The translations under genes and the position numbers were made by a program. Below the pieces are notes generated by a model that was given only the letters and a program-made list of their open reading frames with translations, had not been told where the DNA came from and made no database searches. Shown here piece by piece: positions 17,435-25,817 of a stretch of DNA of 64,000 bases. Every line of letters starts with the position of its first letter. Position 1 is the stretch's first letter. Location: contig NZ_JAGSYE010000001.1 in assembly GCF_025685565.1 (NCBI RefSeq), positions 434,001 to 498,000 on the forward strand, in the 5' to 3' direction. The stretch is from Granulicella aggregans (GTDB taxonomy: Bacteria > Acidobacteriota > Terriglobia > Terriglobales > Acidobacteriaceae).

Positions 17435-17875
17435 ATGCACCCTGTCATTCCGATCAGAATCAAGAAGCTGCATGCGGCTGCGAAGCTGCCGAAGTACGCA
17501 CACACCGGCCCGTGGGGAGACCTGGCCGCCGATCTCTATGCCGTCCGAGCCGCAACGGTCGAACCCGGTGCCACCACCCTTGTCAGCACCGGCGTCGCGA
17601 TCGAGCTTCCTTCGGAGTACGGCGCTCTGGTCGAAGACCGGTCCGGTCTGGCGGTGCGCGGCGTCACGACTCTGGCTGGCGTCATCGACCCCGGATACCG
17701 GGGAGAGTTGAAGGTAGTCCTGACTAATCTCTCCGCCACTACTGTCGAAGTCGCGGCAGGTGACCGGATCGCTCAGCTTCGCCTGGTGCAACGGATCGAG
17801 GCTGAGTTTCTCGAAGCTGAAGAGTTGGAAGAGGCTCCGCGTGGGCTGGGCGGCTTCGGCAGCACAGGAGTTTAG
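17435..17875 (+). CDS. dut: dUTP diphosphatase
   Basis: 146 residues, the normal length of a trimeric dUTPase. All five motifs are present: 1 GDLAADLYA, 2 EDRSGLAVRG, 3 GVIDPGYRGELKVVLTN, 4 GDRIAQLRL, 5 RGLGGFGSTG. The enzyme converts dUTP to dUMP and pyrophosphate, keeping uracil out of DNA and feeding thymidylate synthesis. Motif 1 has GDLAAD rather than the common AGYD, but the Asp is retained. Its stop overlaps the last bases of the convergent chrA gene by four bases. Confidence 0.97.
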   Translation: MHPVIPIRIKKLHAAAKLPKYAHTGPWGDLAADLYAVRAATVEPGATTLVSTGVAIELPSEYGALVEDRSGLAVRGVTTLAGVIDPGYRGELKVVLTNLSATTVEVAAGDRIAQLRLVQRIEAEFLEAEELEEAPRGLGGFGSTGV

Positions 17876-19119
17876 GGGCGTATCGCACCCGCCGCAACGC
17901 TGTACAGAACGACCGCAACGACGACGGTCCACGGCGGAGCGTTCAACTTTATGAGCGCGGCAAACGCCGCAAGCGCAACCACCCCATCGAACCAGGTGTG
18001 AATCGCCGTCGTCCCGACCGGGCGGATGAGGGCGGCAAACAGGATCCCGACAACACTTGCGTTCACGAAGCGGAGCGCCGATAGAAGTCGAGGGTGCTGG
18101 CGCAGTCGCCCCCAGAGCGGCAGCGCAGCCACCATTAGCAAGAGACCCGGCATAAAGATCGCCACGAGCGCCAGGAGCGACATCCCTGCCCGAACGAGCA
18201 GGCTTCCGGGGACGGCTCCCGTCGCAGGATCTTTGATGACGGCACCCAGGTACGCCGCAAAGGTGAAGAGCGGTCCGGGGACGGCCTGGGTCACGCCATA
18301 TCCTGCCAGGAAACTTGACTCATCCACCCAGCCGGGAGCCACGACAGCTCGCTCCAGCAGAGGCAGTACGACGTGGCCGCCGCCGAAGACCAGGGCTCCC
18401 GTGCGATAGAACGCTCCGAAGACCGGCAGGATATGCAACTCCGCCGCCTTCGCGGGCAGCAGAGCGACGGACAACAGGGAGACGGCGAGCAGGATGACGA
18501 AGGCGGAGACAGCGATCCATCCGGCTTTAGCCGAGACCGTCTCGGTTCGCGCTGAGGCTGGAGTGTTCACTGTCTGCGAGGCTGACTGAAGGAGAGATCC
18601 GAGAGCTGCGGCGGAGCCGATGATCGCAATCGTAGTAAACGCCGACGGCAACAGCAGGGTCGCCCCGGCGGCAGCGAGCGCAATAAGCCGCAAGCCCCAT
18701 GTGGATGCAAGCGAACGTTGCATCGTGAGAACCGCCTGCGCCACGACCGCTACGGCAACCAACTGCAACCCGTGCAGCGCTCGGTCGCCTATTCCTCCGC
18801 TGAACCATGCGTGCCCCCACGCAAAACCGAAGAGCAGCAGCGCCGACGGCATCGTAAAGCCAACCCAGGCCGCGAGCGACCCCATCCATCCGCCGCGAAA
18901 GAGTCCCAGCGCGAAGGCCACTTGGCTGCTTGCCGGCCCTGGCAGCGACTGCGCGAGCGCAAGGGTCTCCGCGTACTCCTGCTCGGAGCACCAGCGCCGT
19001 TGCTGGACAAGTTCAGCATGAAAGTAACCCAGGTGGGCGACCGGACCACCAAACGATCGACATCCAAGGCGAAGGAAGGTGAAGAACACCTCCCGCGCGG
19101 AATTCGAGTTTGAGTTCAT
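17872..19119 (-). CDS. chrA: Chromate transporter, two-domain ChrA type
   Basis: 415 residues made of two homologous membrane halves. The first half has FLRLGCRSFGGPVAHLGYF, then ALAQSLPGPASSQVAFALG. The second half repeats the pattern with FGGGHVVLPLLERAVV and YGVTQAVPGPLFTFAAYLG. The FGGP and PGP signatures define the CHR superfamily of long, bidomain chromate exporters, which extrude chromate from the cytoplasm. No chrB regulator is adjacent. The actual substrate in this organism could be another oxyanion. Confidence 0.93.
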   Translation of the reverse strand: MNSNSNSAREVFFTFLRLGCRSFGGPVAHLGYFHAELVQQRRWCSEQEYAETLALAQSLPGPASSQVAFALGLFRGGWMGSLAAWVGFTMPSALLLFGFAWGHAWFSGGIGDRALHGLQLVAVAVVAQAVLTMQRSLASTWGLRLIALAAAGATLLLPSAFTTIAIIGSAAALGSLLQSASQTVNTPASARTETVSAKAGWIAVSAFVILLAVSLLSVALLPAKAAELHILPVFGAFYRTGALVFGGGHVVLPLLERAVVAPGWVDESSFLAGYGVTQAVPGPLFTFAAYLGAVIKDPATGAVPGSLLVRAGMSLLALVAIFMPGLLLMVAALPLWGRLRQHPRLLSALRFVNASVVGILFAALIRPVGTTAIHTWFDGVVALAAFAALIKLNAPPWTVVVAVVLYSVAAGAIRP

Positions 19120-19738
19120 CGTGATGGAGGGAGTCTAAACCACTCCCGGCCTTGGACTTCCGCCGGTTCTCGAAGGGCGCGTGAACGTGGATTGAATCGA
19201 CAAGGGGCTCTCACGGCACGTTATTCCGGAACCATACAGAAGCTATTCTCCCAAGGTTAGCGATAACTGCAACTTTCGCTCTATTCCCAACGTTCCGATG
19301 TGGCATAGCGTGAACCACTCCGCAACCCAGATGCTCAATCTCACGAAGGACTTATAGAGTCTTTCGCGGCGAAAGGTCCTCCTGAGAAGGAGAGCAAAGA
19401 TAAGTTCTGCTCCTGGTACCGCACTGACCTCTGACTGAGAGGTCAAATTCGGCCTCATATCGCCTTAAGGCGACATGGGAGACCGTAAATTGATTCAATA
19501 ATAACGATTCGACCATCCGAGCACTTGCTGTCTACATCCCCGAGGCAGTCACGGTCATCTCAAGCAGCGTCAAAGGTAGGGAACCGGTGGGACAAGAAAA
19601 ATCGTGCGTTTTGTAGAAAGATTCTGGATTTCGGCAACCCACGCAATCTTTGATCTGGCAATTCCGCATTTGACCTCCTAACCACAGAGAAATCCAACAG
19701 AGCCATAAATCGAGCAAAGATCAACAAGGAACGGGATC
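19120..19738. other. Long AT-richer intergenic region
   Basis: About 620 bases without a supported gene between chrA and the diguanylate cyclase, which are divergent. Composition is more AT-rich than the neighbourhood. Only short hairpins such as ACCTCTGACTGAGAGGT (about 19427-19443) are visible. It must hold both promoters; no known riboswitch or ncRNA is recognised. Confidence 0.5.
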
Positions 19739-22700
19739 GTGATCGCGCCGCTACGAAGAACACGCGAGGACAGACTGTCAACGCCCGGAGAGATCGCTCT
19801 CCGCTGGCTGACGCGGTCCTGCGACCGGGCGCTTCGCTCCCTGGGCGGCGTCCTCCGACTCTTGCTTGCTGTTCTCGCGGTTTCGGGCCTCACTCCGCTG
19901 CACGCGGAGCCTGTCCATTCTTCCTCCTCTCCGGTAGAGCCTCTGACCGGAGACGATATCTTTCAGCATCTCGCCGAGGGTGCCGGCCTTGCCAACCCGG
20001 TCATCTCCGGTTTCGCCGAGGATAGCGACGGTTTCCTCTGGATCGCAAGCCAGGGTGGGCTCCAGCGATGGGACGGCTACCGTCTTTGGACCTACAAGAC
20101 ACAGCTCGGCAACTCCTCATCCCTGCCTGACGATCTGACACAGATCCTGCACACCGATGCGTCCGGAACCCTGTTCGTCGGCACCAGCGCCGGCGGTCTG
20201 GCCAGCTATGACCGGCACCACGAGCGGTTCGTCCGCTACCGGGCCAGCACCAACGGCCCCGTCCCCGTGAGTGTCCAGGCGATCGACGACGACGGTCAGG
20301 GCGGTCTGTGGATCGGCAGCAGCACGGGTCTCGATCGCCTGAACAAGTCCACCGCTACCTTCACCCATATCGAGCCCACCGATGACGCTGGAACTCCCGT
20401 CAACGTAGGGTCGATCACGGCGGTGCTTCGCTCCCCCGATGGCACCCTCTGGATTGGAACCAGCCAGGGCCTGCTCCGAAGCCCCGCCGGACCACGGCAG
20501 GGCCTGGTGGTGGAGCGCGTAAGGGTGCCCGACACCCGGCATGACGCCATCTCGGTCCAGTGCCTCTACGCTGACGTAACTGGAACCTTATGGGTCGGAA
20601 CGGACCACGGGATCTACGTCGTGGAACATGCTGTGGCGCAGCCCCAACCAGCCCAAACTTCAAGCGTCCCGGCATCCCAGGGCGCGATCGCGGCCTATCG
20701 TCCCCCCTCGAACCGGGCCGTCCCGGACTCTTTGCTATCGAGCCTTATCTCCACGATCAACGCGGACGGGGACGGAGGCGTCTGGATCGGCACTCAGGAT
20801 CAGGGCGTCTTTATCGTCCAGCCCGCGACCTGGGCGGTGCACCATATCGCCCACGACCCCACTCAGTCGACCAGCCTGACGGACGATTGGGTCGAATCCA
20901 TCTTCCTCAGCCATGAGGGGATGATGTGGATCGGCTCGCGACACGGCGTCAGCTATATCGACACCGCCCACAAGAGCGTTGCCACCATCCTTGGCGGCGA
21001 CAGTCCCGGCTACACCATCCGCGATGCCGACATTTATTCTGTCTTTCCGCGGCGCGACGGAAGTATCTGGCTTGGTCTCAGCAAGCACGGAATCGATATC
21101 CTCTCTCCTTCGGGCCATCGGATCGCCGAGATACGGTCCGCCTCCGGAACCCGGAGTGCGGAGTCCTCGAACGCGTTGCCAGATGGCACCGTAGGCACGA
21201 TGCGCGAGGCTCCCAACGGCGGCATCTATATCGTGACGCAGCACGGACTCTTTCTCGCCGAAGACACCGAGATCGCCGGACTAAACAGTGCGGGCGCCGG
21301 CAAGAATGCTATCCGCCCGTTCCATCCCAGGCTCAGGCGGCTCCCCATCGGCGAGGCCGCGCAGGGGTTGTTCGACGTTCTTCCCGATCGCGATGCGCGA
21401 GGGCACGAGTTCCTGTGGCTGGGCGGATCGAATGGACTCTGGACGTATGATCCTTCCGGCGGCGGCCCCGCCGTACCCGCGAAGCTCAAGCGGCCTCTCA
21501 CCGACCCGAGAATCCGCGTGCTGTTGCGCGGAGCCGGAGATGTGCTCTGGATTGGAACGCTGAATGGCCTCAACCGGCTGAACGTGGTTACAGGCGATGT
21601 CGACACGATCTCTGCAGATGCGACCGATCCCCAGGGGCTTGGCGCGGGGATGATCGCGACCCTGATTACCGACCGGAAGGGCCGCCTTTGGGTGGGCACC
21701 TTCACCGGGGGAATCAATGTCCTGCAGGGAATCGACGCCGCTGGCAAAGCGAGGTTTCACCGGATCATCGACGGTCTGCCGAACGATAACGTAGATCGCC
21801 TGCTGGAGGCCAACGATGGCAGGATCTGGGCGAGTACCGACGCCGGACTTGCGGTCATCGATCCCTTCAGCTTCGAGGTCCAGGTGTTCAGCCGGGCTGA
21901 AGGCGCCTACATCCAGACCTACTGGGATGGACGAGGCGGTAAGGCGGCCAATGGCGATCTGCTCTTCGGCGGTTCGGGCGGTCTGACGATAGTCCGTCCC
22001 TCGCTGGTCAAGCCATGGACGTACCAGCCTCCAGTCGTCGTCACTTCCGCCCGCATCGGATACACCGACGTTCCGCTGTCACGATTCAACAGCGGACCCG
22101 ATGAGGCTCCCATTTGGATTCCGGCAGACCAGAACAACCTGACCGTGGAGTTTGCGGCGCTTGACTATACCTCTCCAGAGCGAAACCGCTACGAGTACAA
22201 GATGGAAGGGTTCGATCGGGATTGGATCGCAGCCGATCCGACTCGCCGGCTGTTGCGTTACACCAACCTGCCGCCGGGCCGGTTGACCCTGCTGTTGCGC
22301 GGTTCCAACCGTGATGGGCTCTGGTCGCCTGCGCGCCGCATCCGGATCCTGGTGCTTCCGACCTGGTATCAGAAAGCCTGGTTCCGAATTCTGGCCGCCG
22401 TAGCTATGCTGTTCTGCCTGTTTGGGATCTTCCTGCTGGCGACAGCCTACATGCGACGCCAGCAGCGCGAGTTGGAGCGGCAGGTAGCCCTGCGAACGGC
22501 AGAGCTTGAGCAGAAGACCGTGGAGCTGAAGCAGAGTCAGCAGAAGCTCGAGCACATGGCTTACACCGACAGCCTTACCGGCCTGCCCAACCGGCGCATG
22601 TTCACCGAACACTTCCGCCGTCTGCTCGCGCTGAAACGCCGCCAGCAGGGAACGTTCGCCCTGCTGCTGATGGACTTCGACGACTTCAAGAGCATCAACG

Positions 22701-23077
22701 ACACGTACGGCCACGACGCCGGCGACGCCGTGCTGAAGGAGATGGCCGTCCGCATGAGTTCCGTTGTTCGCGAGTCCGACTGCCTCGCGCGGCTGGGAGG
22801 CGACGAATACGGGCTTATCCTCGGCCAGTCGCCCGATGCCGAGGCCACCGAGATGGTCTGCCAGAAGATCATCGAGAGCTTCGCCGAGCCCATCCTCTTC
22901 CGCGGTGCCGAACTCAGGACCTCGCCCAGCATTGGAGTCGCGCTCTATCCCGCCGACGGGAAGACCCAGGACAAGCTCTACAAGACTGCCGACCTCGCGC
23001 TTTACGACTCCAAGCGCAGCGGCGGCAACAGCTACGCCTGGAGCCCTGGTTCAGCCCCGCAGGCTCTGCTGCAATAG
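19739..23077 (+). CDS. Periplasmic two-component-regulator-type propeller sensor fused to a diguanylate cyclase
   Basis: 1112 residues from GTG 19739 (AAGGA eight bases upstream). An N-terminal hydrophobic segment at residues 38-55 serves as the export signal. About 14 blades of the Reg_prop kind follow (motifs such as DGFLWIASQGGLQRWDG, GGLWIGSSTGLDRLN, GTLWIGTSQGLLR, GVWIGTQDQGVFI). A Y_Y_Y domain lies near residues 790-870 (LTVEFAALDYTSPERNRYEYKMEGFDRDW). One membrane helix (about 880-905) and a coiled coil lead to a GGDEF domain with motif GGDEY at 1020-1024. The I-site RESD lies five residues before it. Signal: probably an extracellular carbohydrate or stress cue; output: c-di-GMP. Confidence 0.92.
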   Translation: MIAPLRRTREDRLSTPGEIALRWLTRSCDRALRSLGGVLRLLLAVLAVSGLTPLHAEPVHSSSSPVEPLTGDDIFQHLAEGAGLANPVISGFAEDSDGFLWIASQGGLQRWDGYRLWTYKTQLGNSSSLPDDLTQILHTDASGTLFVGTSAGGLASYDRHHERFVRYRASTNGPVPVSVQAIDDDGQGGLWIGSSTGLDRLNKSTATFTHIEPTDDAGTPVNVGSITAVLRSPDGTLWIGTSQGLLRSPAGPRQGLVVERVRVPDTRHDAISVQCLYADVTGTLWVGTDHGIYVVEHAVAQPQPAQTSSVPASQGAIAAYRPPSNRAVPDSLLSSLISTINADGDGGVWIGTQDQGVFIVQPATWAVHHIAHDPTQSTSLTDDWVESIFLSHEGMMWIGSRHGVSYIDTAHKSVATILGGDSPGYTIRDADIYSVFPRRDGSIWLGLSKHGIDILSPSGHRIAEIRSASGTRSAESSNALPDGTVGTMREAPNGGIYIVTQHGLFLAEDTEIAGLNSAGAGKNAIRPFHPRLRRLPIGEAAQGLFDVLPDRDARGHEFLWLGGSNGLWTYDPSGGGPAVPAKLKRPLTDPRIRVLLRGAGDVLWIGTLNGLNRLNVVTGDVDTISADATDPQGLGAGMIATLITDRKGRLWVGTFTGGINVLQGIDAAGKARFHRIIDGLPNDNVDRLLEANDGRIWASTDAGLAVIDPFSFEVQVFSRAEGAYIQTYWDGRGGKAANGDLLFGGSGGLTIVRPSLVKPWTYQPPVVVTSARIGYTDVPLSRFNSGPDEAPIWIPADQNNLTVEFAALDYTSPERNRYEYKMEGFDRDWIAADPTRRLLRYTNLPPGRLTLLLRGSNRDGLWSPARRIRILVLPTWYQKAWFRILAAVAMLFCLFGIFLLATAYMRRQQRELERQVALRTAELEQKTVELKQSQQKLEHMAYTDSLTGLPNRRMFTEHFRRLLALKRRQQGTFALLLMDFDDFKSINDTYGHDAGDAVLKEMAVRMSSVVRESDCLARLGGDEYGLILGQSPDAEATEMVCQKIIESFAEPILFRGAELRTSPSIGVALYPADGKTQDKLYKTADLALYDSKRSGGNSYAWSPGSAPQALLQ

Positions 23078-23218
23078 CCTGCCATCGCGCCGGGCAGACC
23101 CCTCGCAAACAGCCCTAAGACAACTCTTTCCGCCGGATTTGTTACTCTTCAGACTTCAACCCCAGCCCTGGCCCACAAGCCAGTAGCGCCCGGGAGAGGT
23201 TCCAGGAGAGAGTCAACG

Positions 23219-24904
23219 ATGAGCAAGTGGTCCCGTTCCGTCGGCAGTCTGGTCGCAGCCGCAGTTCTTACGAGCACCGTCCTGATGGCGTCCGCCGAAG
23301 ACAAGAAGTCCGGCAAGGACGACAAGAAGGATGAGAAGGTTGTGGTCTCGGGAACTCCCGCTGACAAAGACTCGGCCTTGGTTCAGGACTCGGTCACGGA
23401 AGGCTCGGTGACGCTTGCCGCCGGTGGAACGGTGAGCTACCGCGCTGTTGCTGGAACTTTGACTGTTGGCGCGACGGATCAACAGGACGCGATGCTCGGC
23501 CTCGACGGCAAGCTGCTGCCCGACTCAGGCGAGAAGGCACCCGACAAGGACAAGCCCGGAGACTCACCCGCCACGGCACGCATCTTCTACACGGCGTACT
23601 TCAAGAAGGTTGCCGCAGCGGAGAACCGCCCGGTCACTTTTCTCTACAACGGTGGGCCGGGCTCGGCGACGATGTGGCTGCACATGGGCTCCTTCGGCCC
23701 GCGCCGCGTCCTCACCACCGACACCGAGCATGACGCCGCCGCGCCCTACAAGATCGTCAATAATACCTACACTTTGCTCGACGTCAGCGACCTGGTCTTT
23801 ATCGACGCTCCCGGCACGGGCTTCAGCCGCATCTTCGGCAAGGACAAGGAGAAGGCGTTCTGGGGTACCGATCCCGACGCGCACGCCTTCGAGCGCTTTA
23901 TCCGCCGCTTCCTGACGAAGTACGATCGCTGGAACTCGCCCAAGTATCTCTTTGGCGAGAGCTATGGAACTCCGCGCTCGGCCGTGCTGAGCGCCGACCT
24001 GCAGAACGTCGACTTGAACGGCATCGTTCTGCTCTCCGCCATCCTGAGCTTCGATAACTCCATCGACGGCCCCGTGTACAACCCCGGTGTCGACCAGGCT
24101 TATGCGCTCGGCCTGCCCACCTTCGCCGCCACAGCGTACTACCACCACAAGCTGCCCACGCAGCCGGCGGCGCTCGAGCCCTTCCTGGCTGAAGTCGAGA
24201 AGTTCGCGCTTGGCGAGTACATGACCGCACTGCTGCAAGGCTCCGATCTCACCGACGCGCAAAAGCAGGCGATCGCGGAAAAGCTGCACGGCTACACCGG
24301 TCTGCCCGTGGCGTACCTGCTGAAGGCAAATCTTCGCGTGTCGGGCGGCCAGTTCTCGAAGGAGCTCCAGACCGACCAGGACACCACGACCGGCCGGCTC
24401 GACTCGCGCTACAAAGGCCCGGACATCGACCCGCTGAGCGAAAACGCCGACTACGACCCCCAGAGCAACGCCATCAGCTCCGCTTACACGACGGCCATCA
24501 ACGCCTATATGCGGAACGACCTGAAGTTCGGCAAGGACTGGACGTACAAGCCGGGTGCGTACACGGACTCCGACTTCCAATGGGACCTCCGCCACCAGGC
24601 GCCCGGTGGGCCTCCGGTCGGCCAGGGTGAGGGCGGAACGAACGTCATGCCCGACCTCGCCTACACGATGAAGTCCAACCCGAAGACGAAGGTCTTCCTG
24701 GCGGGCGGCTACTACGATCTCGCCACGCCCTACTTCGAAGGCAAGTACGAGATGCACCACCTGCCCATCCCGGCGAAGCTGCAGGCCAATATCAGCTACC
24801 ACTACTACCAGGCGGGGCATATGATCTACGTCAATGACAACGTCCTCCACCAGTTCCACGACGATCTTGCCGCCTTCATCAAGTCGACTGAATCAGCACA
24901 TTGA
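23219..24904 (+). CDS. Serine carboxypeptidase-like exported protein (S10)
   Basis: 561 residues with an N-terminal signal peptide (VAAAVLTSTVLMASA) and a Lys/Asp-rich spacer. Catalytic triad seen: Ser248 in GESYGTPR, Asp500 in GGYYDLATPY, His534 in YQAGHMIYV. The oxyanion strand FLYNGGPGSATMW at about residue 140 is also typical. S10 enzymes release C-terminal amino acids, best at acidic pH, which suits the periplasm or outside of an acidophile. It overlaps the next ORF slightly, so they are probably co-transcribed. Confidence 0.93.
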   Translation: MSKWSRSVGSLVAAAVLTSTVLMASAEDKKSGKDDKKDEKVVVSGTPADKDSALVQDSVTEGSVTLAAGGTVSYRAVAGTLTVGATDQQDAMLGLDGKLLPDSGEKAPDKDKPGDSPATARIFYTAYFKKVAAAENRPVTFLYNGGPGSATMWLHMGSFGPRRVLTTDTEHDAAAPYKIVNNTYTLLDVSDLVFIDAPGTGFSRIFGKDKEKAFWGTDPDAHAFERFIRRFLTKYDRWNSPKYLFGESYGTPRSAVLSADLQNVDLNGIVLLSAILSFDNSIDGPVYNPGVDQAYALGLPTFAATAYYHHKLPTQPAALEPFLAEVEKFALGEYMTALLQGSDLTDAQKQAIAEKLHGYTGLPVAYLLKANLRVSGGQFSKELQTDQDTTTGRLDSRYKGPDIDPLSENADYDPQSNAISSAYTTAINAYMRNDLKFGKDWTYKPGAYTDSDFQWDLRHQAPGGPPVGQGEGGTNVMPDLAYTMKSNPKTKVFLAGGYYDLATPYFEGKYEMHHLPIPAKLQANISYHYYQAGHMIYVNDNVLHQFHDDLAAFIKSTESAH

Positions 24905-25340
24905 TCTGCTGGCTCACCTGCTCGATGACTGGTTCAGGATTCCGGGGACGTCGGTTCGCTTCGGGGTCGCTGGAATCATTGGCCTGATCCCGGGCGTGGG
25001 CGACATCCTTGGCGGGGTAGTCTCCTGCGTCATTGTGCTGGCGGCGTGGCTTAACGGGGTGCCGAACGTCACCATCGCCCGGATGGTGGCGAACGTCGCC
25101 ATCGAAGTCGTGGTCGGGATGATTCCCTTCGTCGGCGACGTGTTCGACATTGCCTTCAAGGCCAACCGGCGGAACTATGCCCTGCTTTCGGGAAGCCTGC
25201 AACTGGTTCCACGCGACACCACCCGCGACTGGCTGTTCTTCGCCGCAATCGGTGTCTTCATGCTGGCGCTGACGATGATTCCGGTGTTCCTGATGGCCAA
25301 GCTGATCAGCATGATGGTGCTGGCTGGAATGCGTCGCTAG
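24834..25340 (+). CDS. DUF4112 membrane protein
   Basis: 168 residues as listed from the ATG at 24834, although the start is uncertain because it overlaps the S10 gene by 71 bases; a non-ATG start near 24885 would give about 150 residues. Core signature: LLDDWFRIPGTSVRFGVAGIIGLIPGVGDILGG, then NVAIEVVVGMIPFVGDVFDIAFKANRRNYALL. There are about three hydrophobic helices. DUF4112 proteins are small inner-membrane proteins of unknown function. Confidence 0.8.
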   Translation: MTTSSTSSTTILPPSSSRLNQHIDLLAHLLDDWFRIPGTSVRFGVAGIIGLIPGVGDILGGVVSCVIVLAAWLNGVPNVTIARMVANVAIEVVVGMIPFVGDVFDIAFKANRRNYALLSGSLQLVPRDTTRDWLFFAAIGVFMLALTMIPVFLMAKLISMMVLAGMRR

Positions 25341-25410
25341 GGTTGCAGCCGCTTTCAGCGGCGAAACAAAGGGCTGAGAGTGGCCGGAAATGCGGTATTC
25401 TAGAGAGAGT

Positions 25411-25487
25411 CGGGGCGTAGCGCAGCCTGGTAGCGCATCTGCTTTGGGAGCAGAGGGTCGGGAGTTCGAATCTCTCCGCCCCGACCA
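25411..25487 (+). tRNA. tRNA-Pro (anticodon TGG)
   Basis: 77-base cloverleaf. Acceptor CGGGGCG pairs with CGCCCCG; the D arm is TAGCGCAGCCTGGTAGCGCA; the anticodon arm TCTGC-TTTGGGA-GCAGA has the TGG anticodon; the T arm contains GGGAGTTCGAATCTCTCC. A discriminator A and encoded CCA follow. TGG is the wobble-reading proline tRNA, often essential. Confidence 0.97.
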
Positions 25488-25817
25488 TCAAATCAATCAC
25501 TTCCCCTCTTCCCCGCCCAATCAAAGATGTGCTGTAGCGGAAGGCCGCTTTCTAGCCGAGTTCCCTGCAGATATTCGTCTGCTTGCTGCCTCTCGACTAC
25601 GGTTTTCGATCTCCACGATCCGTGGAGTCCATCGGTCTGATGATTGCAGGCATTCACCGGGAGATGGTCAGACGCACATCGACGACTACGCACTCCGTAA
25701 GAAGTCTGGAGTTCAAGACAGGCGATGCCGCTCTCCACGTCGAACTGATGTGCATTTCCACCTAAAGGACGATCCTCAACAACGTGTCAGCGCGTAGGTT
25801 TATCTCGGGACAAATGT
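25488..25817. other. Spacer before the CRTAC1 locus
   Basis: 330 bases between tRNA-Pro and the first CRTAC1 gene. No supported gene, repeat family or recognisable terminator. It must contain the promoter of the six-gene locus that follows. Confidence 0.5.
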
